DNA of 64,000 nt from positions 496,001-560,000 of the forward strand of contig JAFEKR010000009.1 of NCBI GenBank assembly GCA_019022495.1, given 5' to 3'. Source of the DNA: Epichloe hybrida (taxonomy: Eukaryota > Ascomycota > Sordariomycetes > Hypocreales > Clavicipitaceae). Position numbers and translations under genes: made by a program. Positions 12,807 through 24,232 of the stretch are shown piece after piece. The notes under the pieces were generated by a model, which was given only the letters and a program-made list of their open reading frames with translations, did no database searches and was not told where the DNA came from. Position 1 is the first letter of the stretch. Every line of letters begins with the position of its first letter.

Positions 12807-15800
12807 ATGGCGCCACAAGATTCCTTCATAGAAGAAGAGGAAGATGTCTGGTAAGTGTTTCCCTCTGCTGCCCCCATCTTGGTATCGCGCTTCCAGCCCA
12901 ACTTTATCTCTCGAATGGTAGTGCATGTCTTGGAGCACCTTTTACAGCATGAGCTAACACTCCATTTCACAACAGCCCTCTTTGCATTGAAGAGTTTGAT
13001 CTTTCAGACCGTAATTTTCGACCGTGCCCCTGCGGATATCAGGTTTGTCCTGCCTTCAGGTGGACTTTTGTCACGTTGTCATTCAGCTTTCACTGACTTT
13101 GACATACACCAGGTCTGCCAATTCTGTTTCAACAACATAAAGAACAATATGAATGGCTTGTGCCCGGCGTGCAGACGACCCTACGACGAAAAGACCATCG
13201 AGTGGAAGGTTGTGACGCAAGAAGAGTGAGTCCTCAACCCGATGCGTTTGGAATCTACTATTCACAGTCCCCAACGTCTGATCCTATATCGAGAACTGTG
13301 CGTGTTGAGTACAGAGAATTTGTAAGGTTGACACAATTACTCGCAGGGTTGCCGAATTTCGTGCCAATATTCAAAAGAACCAGAAAAAGCGAGCACAGGA
13401 GCAACGACATAAGGAAGTTCAGAAACGCGAAGCCGAAAAAGAGAACCGGAAGAACCTCGTTGGCGTGCGGGTCGTGCAGAAAAACTTGGTTTACATCACT
13501 GGACTGGCACCTACTGTCCGGGAAGATGAGTTGCTGAGGACATTGAGGAAGCCCGAGTTTTTCGGTCAGTACGGAAACATACAAAAAATCTCCATCAGCA
13601 ACCGGAAAAGTCCGGACGGACAGCACCATTCTCTTGGCATCTACGTCACGTTTGAAAAACCGGAAGAGGCAACGAAATGCATCCAAGCTGTACATGGTTC
13701 GCAGAATGGTGACCGTTTTTTGAAAGCTCAGCATGGCACGACCAAGTACTGCTCTGCCTGGCTGAAGAATGAAAAATGCAATAACCCTGGTTGTATGTTC
13801 CTCCACGAGCAAGGCGACGAAGAGGATAGCTACACTCGGCAGGACTTGTCGTCCATGAATAGTATCCACACACAAAGACCATTACCGGGCGGTGGAGGAA
13901 GCTCATCTCGCACAGTTTCCAGACAGCAAGGCCCCCAACCAACGCCGCCTCCTCCTCCACCCGCTGCCCAAACTATGGTGCGGACCGCGAGCAAAGAAGG
14001 GTCTGACAACGGTGTGGACTCTTCAGCATTGCCATCTTCAGCGAATTGGGCGCGAAACCCTCAAACAAGTCGGAGGGGTAGCTACGCTACTAGTGGAGCG
14101 GCATCCAGTCCTGCTATCTCCATGTCCCAGCCGGCAAGAAATGAGAACGCCCTAGAGGCTGTCGAAGATATAGATGTTTTCATTTCAGCACCGACTGCAG
14201 CAAGCAAAGGAAAACAGCAACATCAGTCAACAGCAGTTGCTTCATCGGTTCGGCGGAAGAGTGAGAGAGACCGCGGTATTCTAGCCTTATTGAAGGCCTT
14301 GGATGCCTGCAAGTTACCCGCCTTTAATGCAGTCAAGGATGATGATGCAAATCCACCGATGTTCGACACTCGCGGCGGCGAAAAACGACGAGCGATGCGT
14401 GAAGACGAGGAGTCCCGTCTTGATCAGGATGATCAGACAGAGGCGAGAGCTCCTCCATCCGATGGCGAACCGGAAGCTGGCGGTAGTCTCGCCCTTGGTG
14501 GTGAGCCAGAGGACAGAGAAGTTGCTGCCGACGGACATGGGTTTGACCAGCGACAGTCAGGGACACAACCTCCCATTCAGCGTGGGAGTACGGACGGGCT
14601 TTATGGCTTAGGAACTGCTGGTTCTGGCTTCTCGCAAGCTCCAGCCGGACTTGGCCGATCCATGACACCTCAGCAACTTGCTGTTCTTCGCACTCAATCT
14701 GGTTTCGGTGATCAGATGCTGCCTGGTATCTCTGCACAGAGCATGTTTCAGAGCCCTGGCCATAATCGTCAATCATCTCGATTCAGCTTTGCTAATGACA
14801 CCAACAACGCCACCAACAATATTAAGCTGGCTGCTAATCCTAGAATCATGGCCCAGCAATCATCCATGATGCCCAACTCTTTCCAGTCTCAGACAGGGAA
14901 CCAATTTTATGGAACGTCGATGCCTGGACCGCCTCCTGGTCTAAAGTCTTCTGGCACACCGCCCAGCATGTTTGGCCAGGGTTTTGGTGCTGGCTCAGGC
15001 TTTGGCGGAGCCCCGAAGGACTCGTCCAACGACCTACTTCAGACCCTCATCGGCCGCAATCGAGGAGGCAGCACCCAGCCTCCTGACATGGGAAAGCGTG
15101 AGTACATGATTTCTTCTTTCTCTAATCAGTATCCACCCTCCTCTACCTCCACCCCAGCTCCTGCTTCTGGCCTCCTGGCCTCGCTCTATGGCAACCCTTC
15201 TGGAGCATTCCAAGACTTTGGTTCGAAGCAGAAGAGGAAGAGCAAGAAGCACAGACATGCTAACACTTCCTCCTCGGGAGGGAGTGGCCTAGTAGATCTT
15301 GCGGACCCGAGCATCTTGCAAGCAAGAATGCAGCACCAGTCCCAGGGTAATGCAGGAGTTGCTGGACAGGGACTGTTCGGTGGAGGTCAGAGTCAAGGTG
15401 GGTACAACCCTAACATGATGTATAACACTGGCTACGGACGGTGGTAGTTCCATTCTTGAATCGAAAAGACAAGAACGGGGACATTTCTCATGTTTTATTG
15501 CTTTCTTTTTCTTTTTATCCCATCTATTTCATGTTTTGATCAAGCCTTCCTCTTGCCGTCGCTTTAAATGTAATCCTTACCTTGGTTGGGCGTTTCATTG
15601 GCAATATGCGGCAAAGGGGCTGCGTTGAAGATATGCATATCTTTCCTTTTATGATCAAGCAGGCATTTTGTGAGACCGCACAAAACCCCACAAACTGGGT
15701 CAGCGGCAAATTTTTGCACGGAGCGTCCGCTTTTTAGGTTATTGGGCTCGGGCTTGCACGTTAGGGTCGACGGCATCTCGACTTCGAATTTGTTTTTCTT

Positions 15801-18555
15801 ATAGTTTTTGAAGTTTGCTTTGCTTTGCGCTGGACGTAGGCGCCGGCACAGCTGGGACGAGTTGGGAGGGTCAAGTCAGGCAAGCATCATCGTCTTCCAC
15901 AAAACACTATTACACATACACTCCTACATGTACTTTAACTGCTCGCACACTGATGCATGCCTCCGGAGAGGGGAGCATCTTTGGTCAGAATATAGCAACA
16001 CTGTCTATTCTCTCCAACTTTGCCGCTCCCTTCATTGTCCCCCTGTGGAAGACGATGATGGAAGCCGTAAGATGACTTCCCACCGTCTCATTGTATCATG
16101 TATCTAAAACATGTCCCCTATGTCGTAGATTTTGTCAGTGTTGACATTTGGTCGAATTGTCATATTTGTTGAACTGGACACTTGCACATTTGGCTAACAA
16201 ACTTTTTCATTTTTAGAGGACGAACTCCCTTCTTTAGATGAGGCTACTCATTCGGTTGATGCACTGGTTTCGGACGAGCCTCAAGTGGTCTCTGCTCCAG
16301 GGTTTGGTTCGGAGATGAATATAGGCCGATCTGTTCCTCCCTGGTTCTCACTCCCTCAAAGCGTTGCTAACTCGCTCGTCAATTCTCCGTTATCGTCTAT
16401 GGCATCTCCTGTTCTGAGCCAGCATCGCCAACCTCATATTATTCCGGCATTGCCCAGAGTGCCACCTCCACCAGGCTTGGAACGAGGCACTGTCACGCCA
16501 GAACAAACTCCGAGGAAGGTTATTGCTCCAAGTTCAGAGTTCGGAAGGACAAACAAGACCGCTGCGGCCGAAGCCGCGGGCTCGACGCATGTCCCTCCAC
16601 AGCGACCTTTGGTGCGCGAACAGAGCGTCGCTAATTTGCAGGACGAAGATTTCCCAGCACTAGGCTCTCATCAGCCAGGCAAGACTCGGACTGCCTCGTT
16701 GGCTATGCCCATTGTCCCAACTCCTAAATCCACACCAGCACCAAAGAAGGGCAACGACAGGGTTGTCGACAAGAAAGCCCAAGGCGTTGACAACACACGT
16801 TCAAGCCCTGCAACAGTTTTGACGAAACAAGCCGACGTCTCAGTACGCAGTAAGGCTGTTGCGTCAAAGGAGACTCTAAGCAATGAAAAAAACGCATTAC
16901 CTGCCGAAAGCTCCTCCAGTTTTCCTGCTCTACCTGCTCTCACCACCGGTTCCCCATCACCAGCACCACGTAATGCTCTACGAACACTGCGTGTCATGTC
17001 CACGCCTAAGACTACAGAGGCACCTGCGTTCCCGTCTCCTATGCAAATTGCGGCTAACAAAACCTTCTCGATCTCTCACGGGCCAGACACTCCTCTGAGT
17101 GAAATGGTAAGCGATACCGCTTCAATTATATCAGCCTCCGTATCAGCATCCCGTGCGGGATCACCCCCGCCCAGCAGGGTTGGATGTGCCGCCGTTCGTA
17201 ACACTACCAAGAGCCAGCAGCGCAAGCAGCGCAAAGACGCCTTGAAACAGGAAACGAAAATCATAGCAGAGGCACTAAAGGCGGATTCAGAAGAGCATGC
17301 TCCAGTGATTGGCCGCAAAAAGAAACAGAAAAAGGAAAAGCCCGCAGCAAGTCAATCGAAGACGTCAGACCCAGCAGCACCAGATTTAGCCATGGCACAG
17401 CCTGAGGCTGCCAACACTGTGGCAGAGCGTGAGGAAGTTGAGCCTAAGAGCAAGGCCACCAAGGACAAGAAGGCCTCCAAGTCCAAAGGCAAGGAAAAGG
17501 AAAAGGAATGGGAGAGAGAGAACGACAAATATAAAGACAGACCAACCTCAATGCCCGCACCAGCAGCGGCCCCGCAGCCTGCAGAAGCTCCTACTACCGT
17601 TCCTATTGAACCCATAGAGTCAGCAGATCCATCCGAAAGACAACAATTCGGGCCTGCCTCTGTATTTGCCGAGATAAGGAACTCTCTCTGGGCGTCGGCT
17701 TTGGACAAGCTCCAGATACTCAAGCCAGTTAGCAGCACGTCCTCTAGACCAGAGCAAGGACACACAGCCAATGGTGCAACCCAGTCCGGATATTGCAAAG
17801 ACTGCGCATGCAAGTGTGGAGAGATACAAGACGAGGATTTGATCGCCCTTCGAGCGGGCAAGCCTGTTCGCAAACAGTTTCATGTTGACGGTAGCAGGAT
17901 GCTTATCACACCTAATGGGGACTGCATCCGTGGCCTGACGCTTGAGGAGGAAGACGCCTTCTTGGAACTGCAGTCTGCCATTGCTGCCACTGCCGAGAAC
18001 CCAGGTGCTTTCGTAGCACCTCGACATCAGCCAGGGAGCGGAGCCTTCTCCCTCATCAAGGGGCGTGCTGTACCCAACGGTCGCCCCAATATCTTTCCCG
18101 CCACGGCGCAACCTCATTCCCAGGATCCAATTGGCAAGCTTCAGCGCGAAGATGCTCTTAGCTATATCAACCAGTACGTTCTACCACGCCTCAACTTAGA
18201 CGCTGCCAACATGGGCTTTCCCAAGGGCGCATCCCCACTCCGCGACGCCGCTGCCGCCAGCCTCAACGCACTTGCCCCCTACTTTTACGGTCCAGATGCA
18301 GCTGCCGGTGTAGGCATCTACAGCGCCCCTGACGGGGCCCGTGCCATGCAAGATTTCTCTTCAAGTGGCGGCGCACCCGCAGCAGACGTCAGCAAGATCG
18401 GACCTGCCAACGGTCTTGGCGGAATCTCTCTGATGAGTGTGGAGGATGCTGAAGCCCGACTCGCTGCCTCTCGGAAAGAGACGGAGAAGCTTGAGAAGGG
18501 TTTGAATGCGGTGATTAAGAGAAACAGAAGGTTGGTGCTGGGCGGGGGGAATTGA
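12807..18555 (+). CDS. not4: NOT4, RING E3 ubiquitin ligase subunit of the CCR4-NOT complex
   Basis: The preferred model has five exons: 12807-12850, 12976-13042, 13113-13225, 13347-15397 and 16217-18555, encoding 1537 residues. The C4C4 RING lies near residues 15-65 (CPLCIEEFDL, CPCGYQVCQFCF, LCPACRRPYD). It is followed by a basic helix, an RRM near 120-200 (LVYITGLAPTVRED) and a CCCH finger near 209-229 with spacing C-x8-C-x4-C-x3-H. NOT4 ubiquitylates targets linked to stalled translation and mRNA decay. A long disordered part follows. A conserved-looking C-terminal block includes FAEIRNSLWASALDKLQ and a Cys-rich YCKDCACKCGE. The last intron is 819 nt, with donor GTGGGT at 15398. If it is retained, the frame stops at 15447 after GYGRW, giving 774 residues. 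The 3' half could instead be a separate gene with its own first exon. Confidence 0.88.
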
Positions 18556-19201
18556 ATATACCACAACATGCATGTGCATTACGGCGTGTTTGGTGGAAAT
18601 GGGGGACACTATGGCTAAACGATGAATTTCTCTCAGCGTGTACCATCATGAATTTCTCAGTGTGTATCATCATGAGCTTCTCAGCGTGTATCATCATGAA
18701 TTTCTCAGCGTGTATCATCATAAAGGAACGCATTCTCAAAGGAAAGACTCGTCGGCTACAGCGGGCGCTCGCGGAAATGGTCCCGTATGTATAGTATCCA
18801 TGTACGGCTTATAAATCAGGTGGCGTTATTCGTATATTCATATAATGCTGTCATGCCGCCTCTACTGAGGCTCTGGGCGATGAACGTGAAGCTATCTCTA
18901 TAATGCATGTTTTATAATTGCTTCTTAAACTAGACACATGAGGCTCCATGCTGTATCCTATACTGTTGTACAACCCAATTGTCTGGGTACTCGAAATGGG
19001 CGTCCTAAATGAATATAGAACACAGTTAATAAATAATAAAAAGTTGAAAAAGAAATAGAGCAAAGGTCCAGCCCGTGTTCATACTCCAGAGTAACCCCCC
19101 CAAAAAAGGCAGAGTATTTGATCTGTTATTTCGTTAACTCGTAGTCCCGTAATTCTCGTTTTGTAACGTCTCAACCAGAAATAGTCAATGTGTCAAATCG
19201 G
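18556..19201. other. Intergenic between convergent genes
   Basis: 3' flanks of NOT4 and the K+ channel gene. It contains the 24-nt tandem repeat at 18621-18725, with AT-rich sequence after it. No gene seen. Confidence 0.5.
18621..18725. repeat. Minisatellite, about four copies of a 24-nt unit
   Basis: Four tandem units of the form ATCATCATGAATTTCTCAGC plus GTGT run through this stretch. The first unit is slightly longer, and others differ by one or two substitutions. It lies just downstream of the NOT4 stop and is probably within its 3' UTR. Confidence 0.85.
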
Positions 19202-21641
19202 TTACATGTCTGCGTCTTCGTCAACTTTTGTCTCCCACAAAGACTCCTGCAGTCGTTCCATCAACTTGTCCAAGATCCATTCACTTTCTTCCTGTCCTCC
19301 CACTAGCGGACTTCGCATGCCGACCCAAGACCACTTGAAGCGGCCACTGTGGACCATACCAGGCTCGGTAGCTGCCGCAACAGCACCGGGAGGAGCATTT
19401 TCTGGGTGCAGGTGCAATTCGTCTGCGAACTGACTCTTGGCATCTTTGTCTTCCTGTCGATTATTGTGTCGTTTTTTTCGCCCTCGCCATCTGTGCTTCT
19501 CCTCAGGAACCACTTTTTTATGTCTCATAGGGTCCCGCTCGTCCTCGCCTATGAGACCGAGATACCAAGCCCATTCTTCGAAAGTGTATCGCCGGGGCTC
19601 AGGCTCTCTAAGATGCTGGCTCACAAGCTGAATCTCTTTAACAAGTAGTAGGTGCAGGTCTGCGCCAGTGGGAAGGTCATCAAGGTGGTGGCGAACTTGT
19701 GATAAAGAAGGCCGGCCCACAGGGATTGCAGCTGGCTTGCAAAACTTGTGCTTGCCTTGGCGCTCATCTTCATAATCATGGAGTGCGTGAGAGGCGGAGC
19801 TAGAAGAACTGCCGGATTGTTTTCGTTTCTTCGTCGTATCATTGACGTCGTTGAGATCGAAGCCAGCAATGCTCAGAGGCCGTTTCCCTTGCCTCTTCTG
19901 CATTTCACGCTCTCGAATGGCGTTGGTTGCATTGCGGAAAAAACGTCCAAACGACAAGCGATTGGCAACGTATTTGACGTTTCCTGCAAATCCCTCCTCA
20001 CCAGGTAGAATTGTGATACTTCCGACGCGGATAGTTGCATCGCGAACAAATTTGACCACTGTGTCACCAGCGTTGGATATAAGGACTGTCATGGTTGGTA
20101 AAGCCAAAAGTGACCAAAAGACGAAGAAGGACTTCCCGGCAGGTGATTGCGGCGTGAGATCACCGTAGCCGATTGTGGTGAAAGACAGGAAACAGAAATA
20201 AAAGGCGTCGAAGTAGGTCCACTGTTGGTAAGGCTTCTCGCATTGCTTGAAAATAACAGCCCCGACGAGCCACAACAGGATCCAGACACTGCCGGAAATA
20301 ATCATGGCCATCCATTTTCGACGTACAGACGCCTGCTGTTGGATTTTCCGCATTAGGAGAAACTCGGTTCGACGACGATCGAACTCGTTGTGCGGCAGGT
20401 GGGAGTTTAAACTCTCGGCATCTCCATTGGAGTCAGTGTTGCTGTGGATTGGACTCAGAATCTCGTCATGTCCGCGTTTAGTCATGGCGCGAATGATTCG
20501 TCGACGGTTCTTCTCTTCCATGCGTGCATCCACTCGACGTCGCCCACGTTCCAAAATCATGCTTCGAATCGAGCTGATAACGAGACCAAGGCTGATAACC
20601 CCAATGAGAGCATAGGGGAGTATGAAGGCCCTCCCGAGTTTCGTGGAGGCTGCGAAATCACCGAAACCGACAGTGAAGAGGGTGACGTTGGCCCAGTACA
20701 CGGCATCTAAATAGTTCCACCTTTCCATCTCGGAGAATATGAGGGCACCGAGGAGAAGGTACATAAGAAAGAGTATTGTCTGGAGCATGAGTGTGCGCTG
20801 ACTAGGGGTGAGATTGAAGTCTTTGGCATAGTGTCCAGAGGAAGCCCCCCAAAAGGTGACCATCATCAAAGAAGCGTCAACAAAGTAGAGAATGGCTGCC
20901 CAGATGCCATAGTAAAATGCTTGTGACCAAACGTAGTCTTGCGGTGGATCGAGGCCGGCAATTAATGGTCCAGCAGCGGTCGCGTTAAGAGCCATTAAAC
21001 ATACGGCGGAGATGTACCTAAGCCGAGTTAGTCTCGGTAATTTGAAAGAGGCAAAAGTGGTACCTACCAGCCAACAATAGTGATTGGCTGGGCAATACTA
21101 AAGCGAACTCTCTTCGTCATATTCAACAAAAGAAAAGCGTTGGAGACGAGAGCCATTGCCAGTTGGATGGCGTTGACGATTGTAAGCCTGTAGCACAAAC
21201 TGTTAACTGGGCGATGCATCTTGACCTGGCAAGCGAGGAGCTCCGTGGCAAGAACAACATAACATACCAAGCCGGGTCATCTATAAATGTAGCCTGATGA
21301 ATACTTTTTCCAGGTGTGATGTGTAGTCGCCATTTTGACCCTAGGGCGCAGATACTGAACGCCGATGCTACCGGCCCGAGGGTCGCAGCGATCATAGGAA
21401 AGGCAGAGGAGGCGAACCACCAGCGGCTAACACGGAACATGTGAGTATGCATGGATTGGGCAGCGAATGCAGCTTGAGTTGGACGGAAATTGTACCTCGG
21501 AACCAAGTGTGCCAAATCATTCTGCGGTCGCAGTTCTCGGGAGTAGTCGACGTCAGATTGTGAGGAGGTGGTTTTCTCGATGTCGTTTTCAGCGGCCTCG
21601 GCGTGCCGCTCAATGGCACCTTCATGCTGGCCGTCGTCCAT
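19202..21641 (-). CDS. tok1: TOK-type outward-rectifying two-pore K+ channel
   Basis: Three exons, 21641-21268, 21187-21068 and 21017-19202, are separated by introns of 80 and 50 nt. They encode 769 residues. Fungal TOK channels have eight transmembrane helices and two pore loops and carry outward K+ current at the plasma membrane. Both selectivity filters are visible: TVGFGD near residues 280-285 and TTIGYGD near 445-451. Hydrophobic helices flank each, such as ILFLMYLLLGALIF, ILPYALIGVISLGLVI and MIISGSVWILLWLVGAVIF. The N-terminus is acidic and soluble. The C-terminal tail of about 270 residues is cytosolic and basic, with a Ser-rich stretch. Splice sites fall in TGG codons, giving DDPAWLTIVN and TIVGWYISAV. 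Confidence 0.95.
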
Positions 21642-22706
21642 GAAGCCGAAATCCCATAGAGCCGTCCAAGCTCAACGGATTCGGCAGTAGATACAGTTGC
21701 GGTTTGAAATGAATGGCTTTCTCTTGGAGTCGAAGAACACTGGAATAGGAAGAGTTACGCATGACAAAAGTAGAAGGAACGGAATTTAAAAAGCGATCTA
21801 ATAAGGGTAGGCTAGGACGGCATTTCGGAACTTTAAACTCGCACGTGGCGGTCAGTATTGATACTTTTGAGGGACAGAAAGGCTAGCAAGCGGCGATACT
21901 AAAGAGTGGTTTCCATGGGAGGCATGAGGTCAGTATTGAAATGAAGAAAAAGATAGTCTCAAATGTCCTGGTCTGTTTCACACCCTTGGAAGGCGCCGTT
22001 GACGTCGTTCTTGCAGTCTTGTTGTCTTACTGGACGGCTCGGCCAAACACGCAGCAACGGATTTGTTAAATGCGCAGTAGTAACTAGGCCCTAAATCGGT
22101 CAAAGTACTAACAAGCTGCAATCCACTGCAACCCACTGCAACCCACTGCACTGCAACCTGCGTGCGAGCCAAAACAAGCTTTTTGATCAGCAGATTCGAG
22201 TGACCCGCTTTTGCAAGACCCCGTCATCCTTCATTCAACCTTCAACGCGTACTGAGGTATCGAGTACGGAGTACCTCACAGTTCCTGACATAAAGTTGGT
22301 ACCTGTAAGTTTGATCAGGGCCTCGTGGCCAGGCTTGGGGCTTTGCTTCAACTAGAACTTTCCGTAAGTTCGTAGATACAGGGCTGTATTCAGGGGCTGG
22401 TGCTGATGTTGTTCAACTGTGTATGCTTTCTTTTAGATTTCCATGCCCGTCGTGCCCAGATCTTCCTTGCAGACGGCTGCCATGATGCACTTCACCGGCA
22501 ACAGTTGCCATGACTCTGACTCACTGCCATAAGGCCTGTCGACTAGGTAGACACCCTCTGTCGCAGATATCTCGCATCAGACCATTCAGCACAGCCATAC
22601 CAGAGCGGGTTGAGGTTAGATGTGGCTCCGCAGGCTATGTAACCATCGAGTAAGCTGTCGTCCATCGAGTCAATGCAGAAGTATATCAGTTGGGACTAAA
22701 GGTTAC
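21642..22706. other. Intergenic, K+ channel promoter and upstream region of the hydrolase-like gene
   Basis: About 1 kb between divergent genes. It contains a single MITE arm (22043-22096), then a short tandem run of CTGCAACCCA-like units at about 22115-22160. Any 5' exon of the hydrolase-like gene would lie in the right third, but I could not place one convincingly. Confidence 0.45.
22043..22096. repeat. Single arm related to the 6.1-kb MITE
   Basis: This stretch (CCAAACACGCAGCAACGG, then TTTGTTAAATGCGCAGTAGT, then AACTAGGCCCTAAA) aligns with the 60-nt arms of the element at 6093-6325. It matches the right arm read in reverse complement best. The differences include AGCGACGG to AGCAACGG, a G-to-A transition. 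No opposite arm is visible nearby, so this looks like a truncated or solo remnant. Confidence 0.6.
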
Positions 22707-22786
22707 CCAGCTTGTTCAACACGCATCATGCGTCGTCTCAGAACGATCCCCTGCTGATTCATCTGCCTCCTTTCCCTCGTCCACAC

Positions 22787-23779
22787 ATGTCCACGCCTCG
22801 GCTGCCATCCTTTCTTCAAACACGGCCTGTTGCGAGCATCAACTACCGCTGGAGGCCATTTTCAGAAGCTTCGACCGAAGCCAACAACTCAACTCCGTTA
22901 TACTGGCCGACTCCAGTCCATGACACTTCATTCGCCATGGCTTGGCTGCTTGACAACTTATCTCCGCCTGGAAACAGCCGTCGTGATATCTACGTATATG
23001 GGTCGTACCTCGGGGCCAGCTTGGCCACTTCCTTGGCACTTACGGAAGCCCATCCTCACGCGAGATTCGGTGTTCGCGGATTAATAGCATACAACGGAAT
23101 CTACAACTGGACCATGTTCCTTCCCGACCACCGAGTTAACAAGACGCCGAGGAGAACAAAGACGACAACTCCTCCACCTGGACCGATAGAAGGCTCCCAT
23201 CTCCACAGAATACAGGAGAACATGCCTGCTCTTTTCGATACACCGTCGAACTTGTTTGATCCATTCGCAAGCCCGAGCCTCTTTTTTCATAGCCCAGGTC
23301 TGCTCGTGCCCGATTCGTTCTACATGACGGTGGAGCATGCTGCACTGATAGACAATATGACGAGCGATGGAGACATCCCAGCTATATCCATCAAGGCTCC
23401 GCGCAAGTCACACCTTGTTTTTCCGCCTAGGCAGTCTACCCTGAGAATTCCAGATACCTTGATATTGTATGAGTCTACGCTACTTCCTACCGGTGCCAAG
23501 GCATCCAGCAAGTCCAGGGCGAAGACGGCACAAAAACGCACTAAATCCTCTGGTCATAGTTTCGAATCTCAAGCTATAGAGCTTGTTGAACTGTTGCAGA
23601 GAAGCGTTGATGTCGTGGAACTGAAGGAGCGTGGTAAGTGGGACGAAGATATAGACCATTGGGCGGATGAAGCCAGACGAAGAGTGCAACTAGTCGAGGC
23701 GGGACCAGAGACAGGGAGTATAGAACCAGGAGACGTGGGGTGTGATGCTATCTCATCCTGGATACAAGATAGATCATAA
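22787..23779 (+). CDS. Alpha/beta-hydrolase-like protein, 5' end uncertain
   Basis: The frame is open from about 22706 to the stop at 23779. The first in-frame ATG is at 22787 (330 residues), but coding-like sequence (NDPLLIHLPPFPRP) precedes it. An acceptor-like TTACCCAG at about 22699-22706 suggests an unplaced upstream exon. The sequence resembles a fungal alpha/beta-hydrolase: a strand-like SINYRW, a helix ending FAMAWLLDNL, then IYVYGSYLGASLATSLAL, where G-S-Y-L-G corresponds to the nucleophile elbow with Ser. The next strand, GVRGLIAYNGIYNW, fits the fold. A catalytic Asp and His are not assignable with confidence. The C-terminal third is charged, with a basic Lys/Ser stretch. Substrate is unknown. 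Confidence 0.6.
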   Translation: MSTPRLPSFLQTRPVASINYRWRPFSEASTEANNSTPLYWPTPVHDTSFAMAWLLDNLSPPGNSRRDIYVYGSYLGASLATSLALTEAHPHARFGVRGLIAYNGIYNWTMFLPDHRVNKTPRRTKTTTPPPGPIEGSHLHRIQENMPALFDTPSNLFDPFASPSLFFHSPGLLVPDSFYMTVEHAALIDNMTSDGDIPAISIKAPRKSHLVFPPRQSTLRIPDTLILYESTLLPTGAKASSKSRAKTAQKRTKSSGHSFESQAIELVELLQRSVDVVELKERGKWDEDIDHWADEARRRVQLVEAGPETGSIEPGDVGCDAISSWIQDRS

Positions 23780-24141
23780 TTAATTAATTTCCGTTTTTTT
23801 GTGGTGTGAGTTTCTCAATGATTATTATTAACACATTAAACTTCATACAAATATTTTTATACCAAGAGATGCTGGATGTACCCAGTCAGGTGAATATTGA
23901 CTAATTTTACAAGATGCACAATAAATCGTGTCGTGTCGCGCGATGTGAGTCACCCCCGGAACAGAGTTGAGAGCCGGCTAGAAGCTTGAGATGCCTATAG
24001 GGCTCTCCGAGAAATAACACAGTAGAAGCAGTTTATGCTCCTGCTCAGGAGGAAAATTAACCGGTTACGCTTGGTATAGGTGCGTGTGCAGCTGACTGAC
24101 GTAGATAATATACAATAATAATCGAATGGTTACTAATCAGC
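23780..24141. other. Intergenic
   Basis: AT-rich 3' flank of the hydrolase-like gene and upstream region of tRNA-Pro. No gene seen. Confidence 0.5.
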
Positions 24142-24232
24142 GGCCAAATGGTCTAGTGGTATGATTCTTGCTTTGGGAAGGTAGATCCACCTCAGCTGCA
24201 AGAGGTCCCGTGTTCAATCCACGGTTTGGCCT
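24142..24232 (+). tRNA. tRNA-Pro (anticodon TGG) with a 19-nt intron
   Basis: The acceptor stem pairs GGCCAAA (24142-24148) with TTTGGCC (24225-24231), followed by discriminator T. The D arm contains TGGTCTAGTGGTATGA. The anticodon stem pairs CTTGC (24167-24171) with GCAAG (24198-24202), and the anticodon TGG is at 24174-24176. An intron of about 19 nt (24178-24196) interrupts the loop one base after the anticodon, the standard eukaryotic position. The T arm reads GTGTTCAATC in its loop. A T-rich pol III terminator follows at about 24242-24248. Confidence 0.93.

Noticed and set aside
15098..15129. Apparent 32-nt intron (GTGAGT...TAATCAG) inside the NOT4 long exon
   Set aside because: It is shorter than known fungal introns, and removing it shifts frame into an early stop, whereas reading through gives conserved-looking sequence (PASGLLASLYGN).
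18621..18725. Tandem 24-nt repeat considered as a CRISPR-like array
   Set aside because: The units are contiguous without spacers and the genome is fungal; it is a minisatellite.
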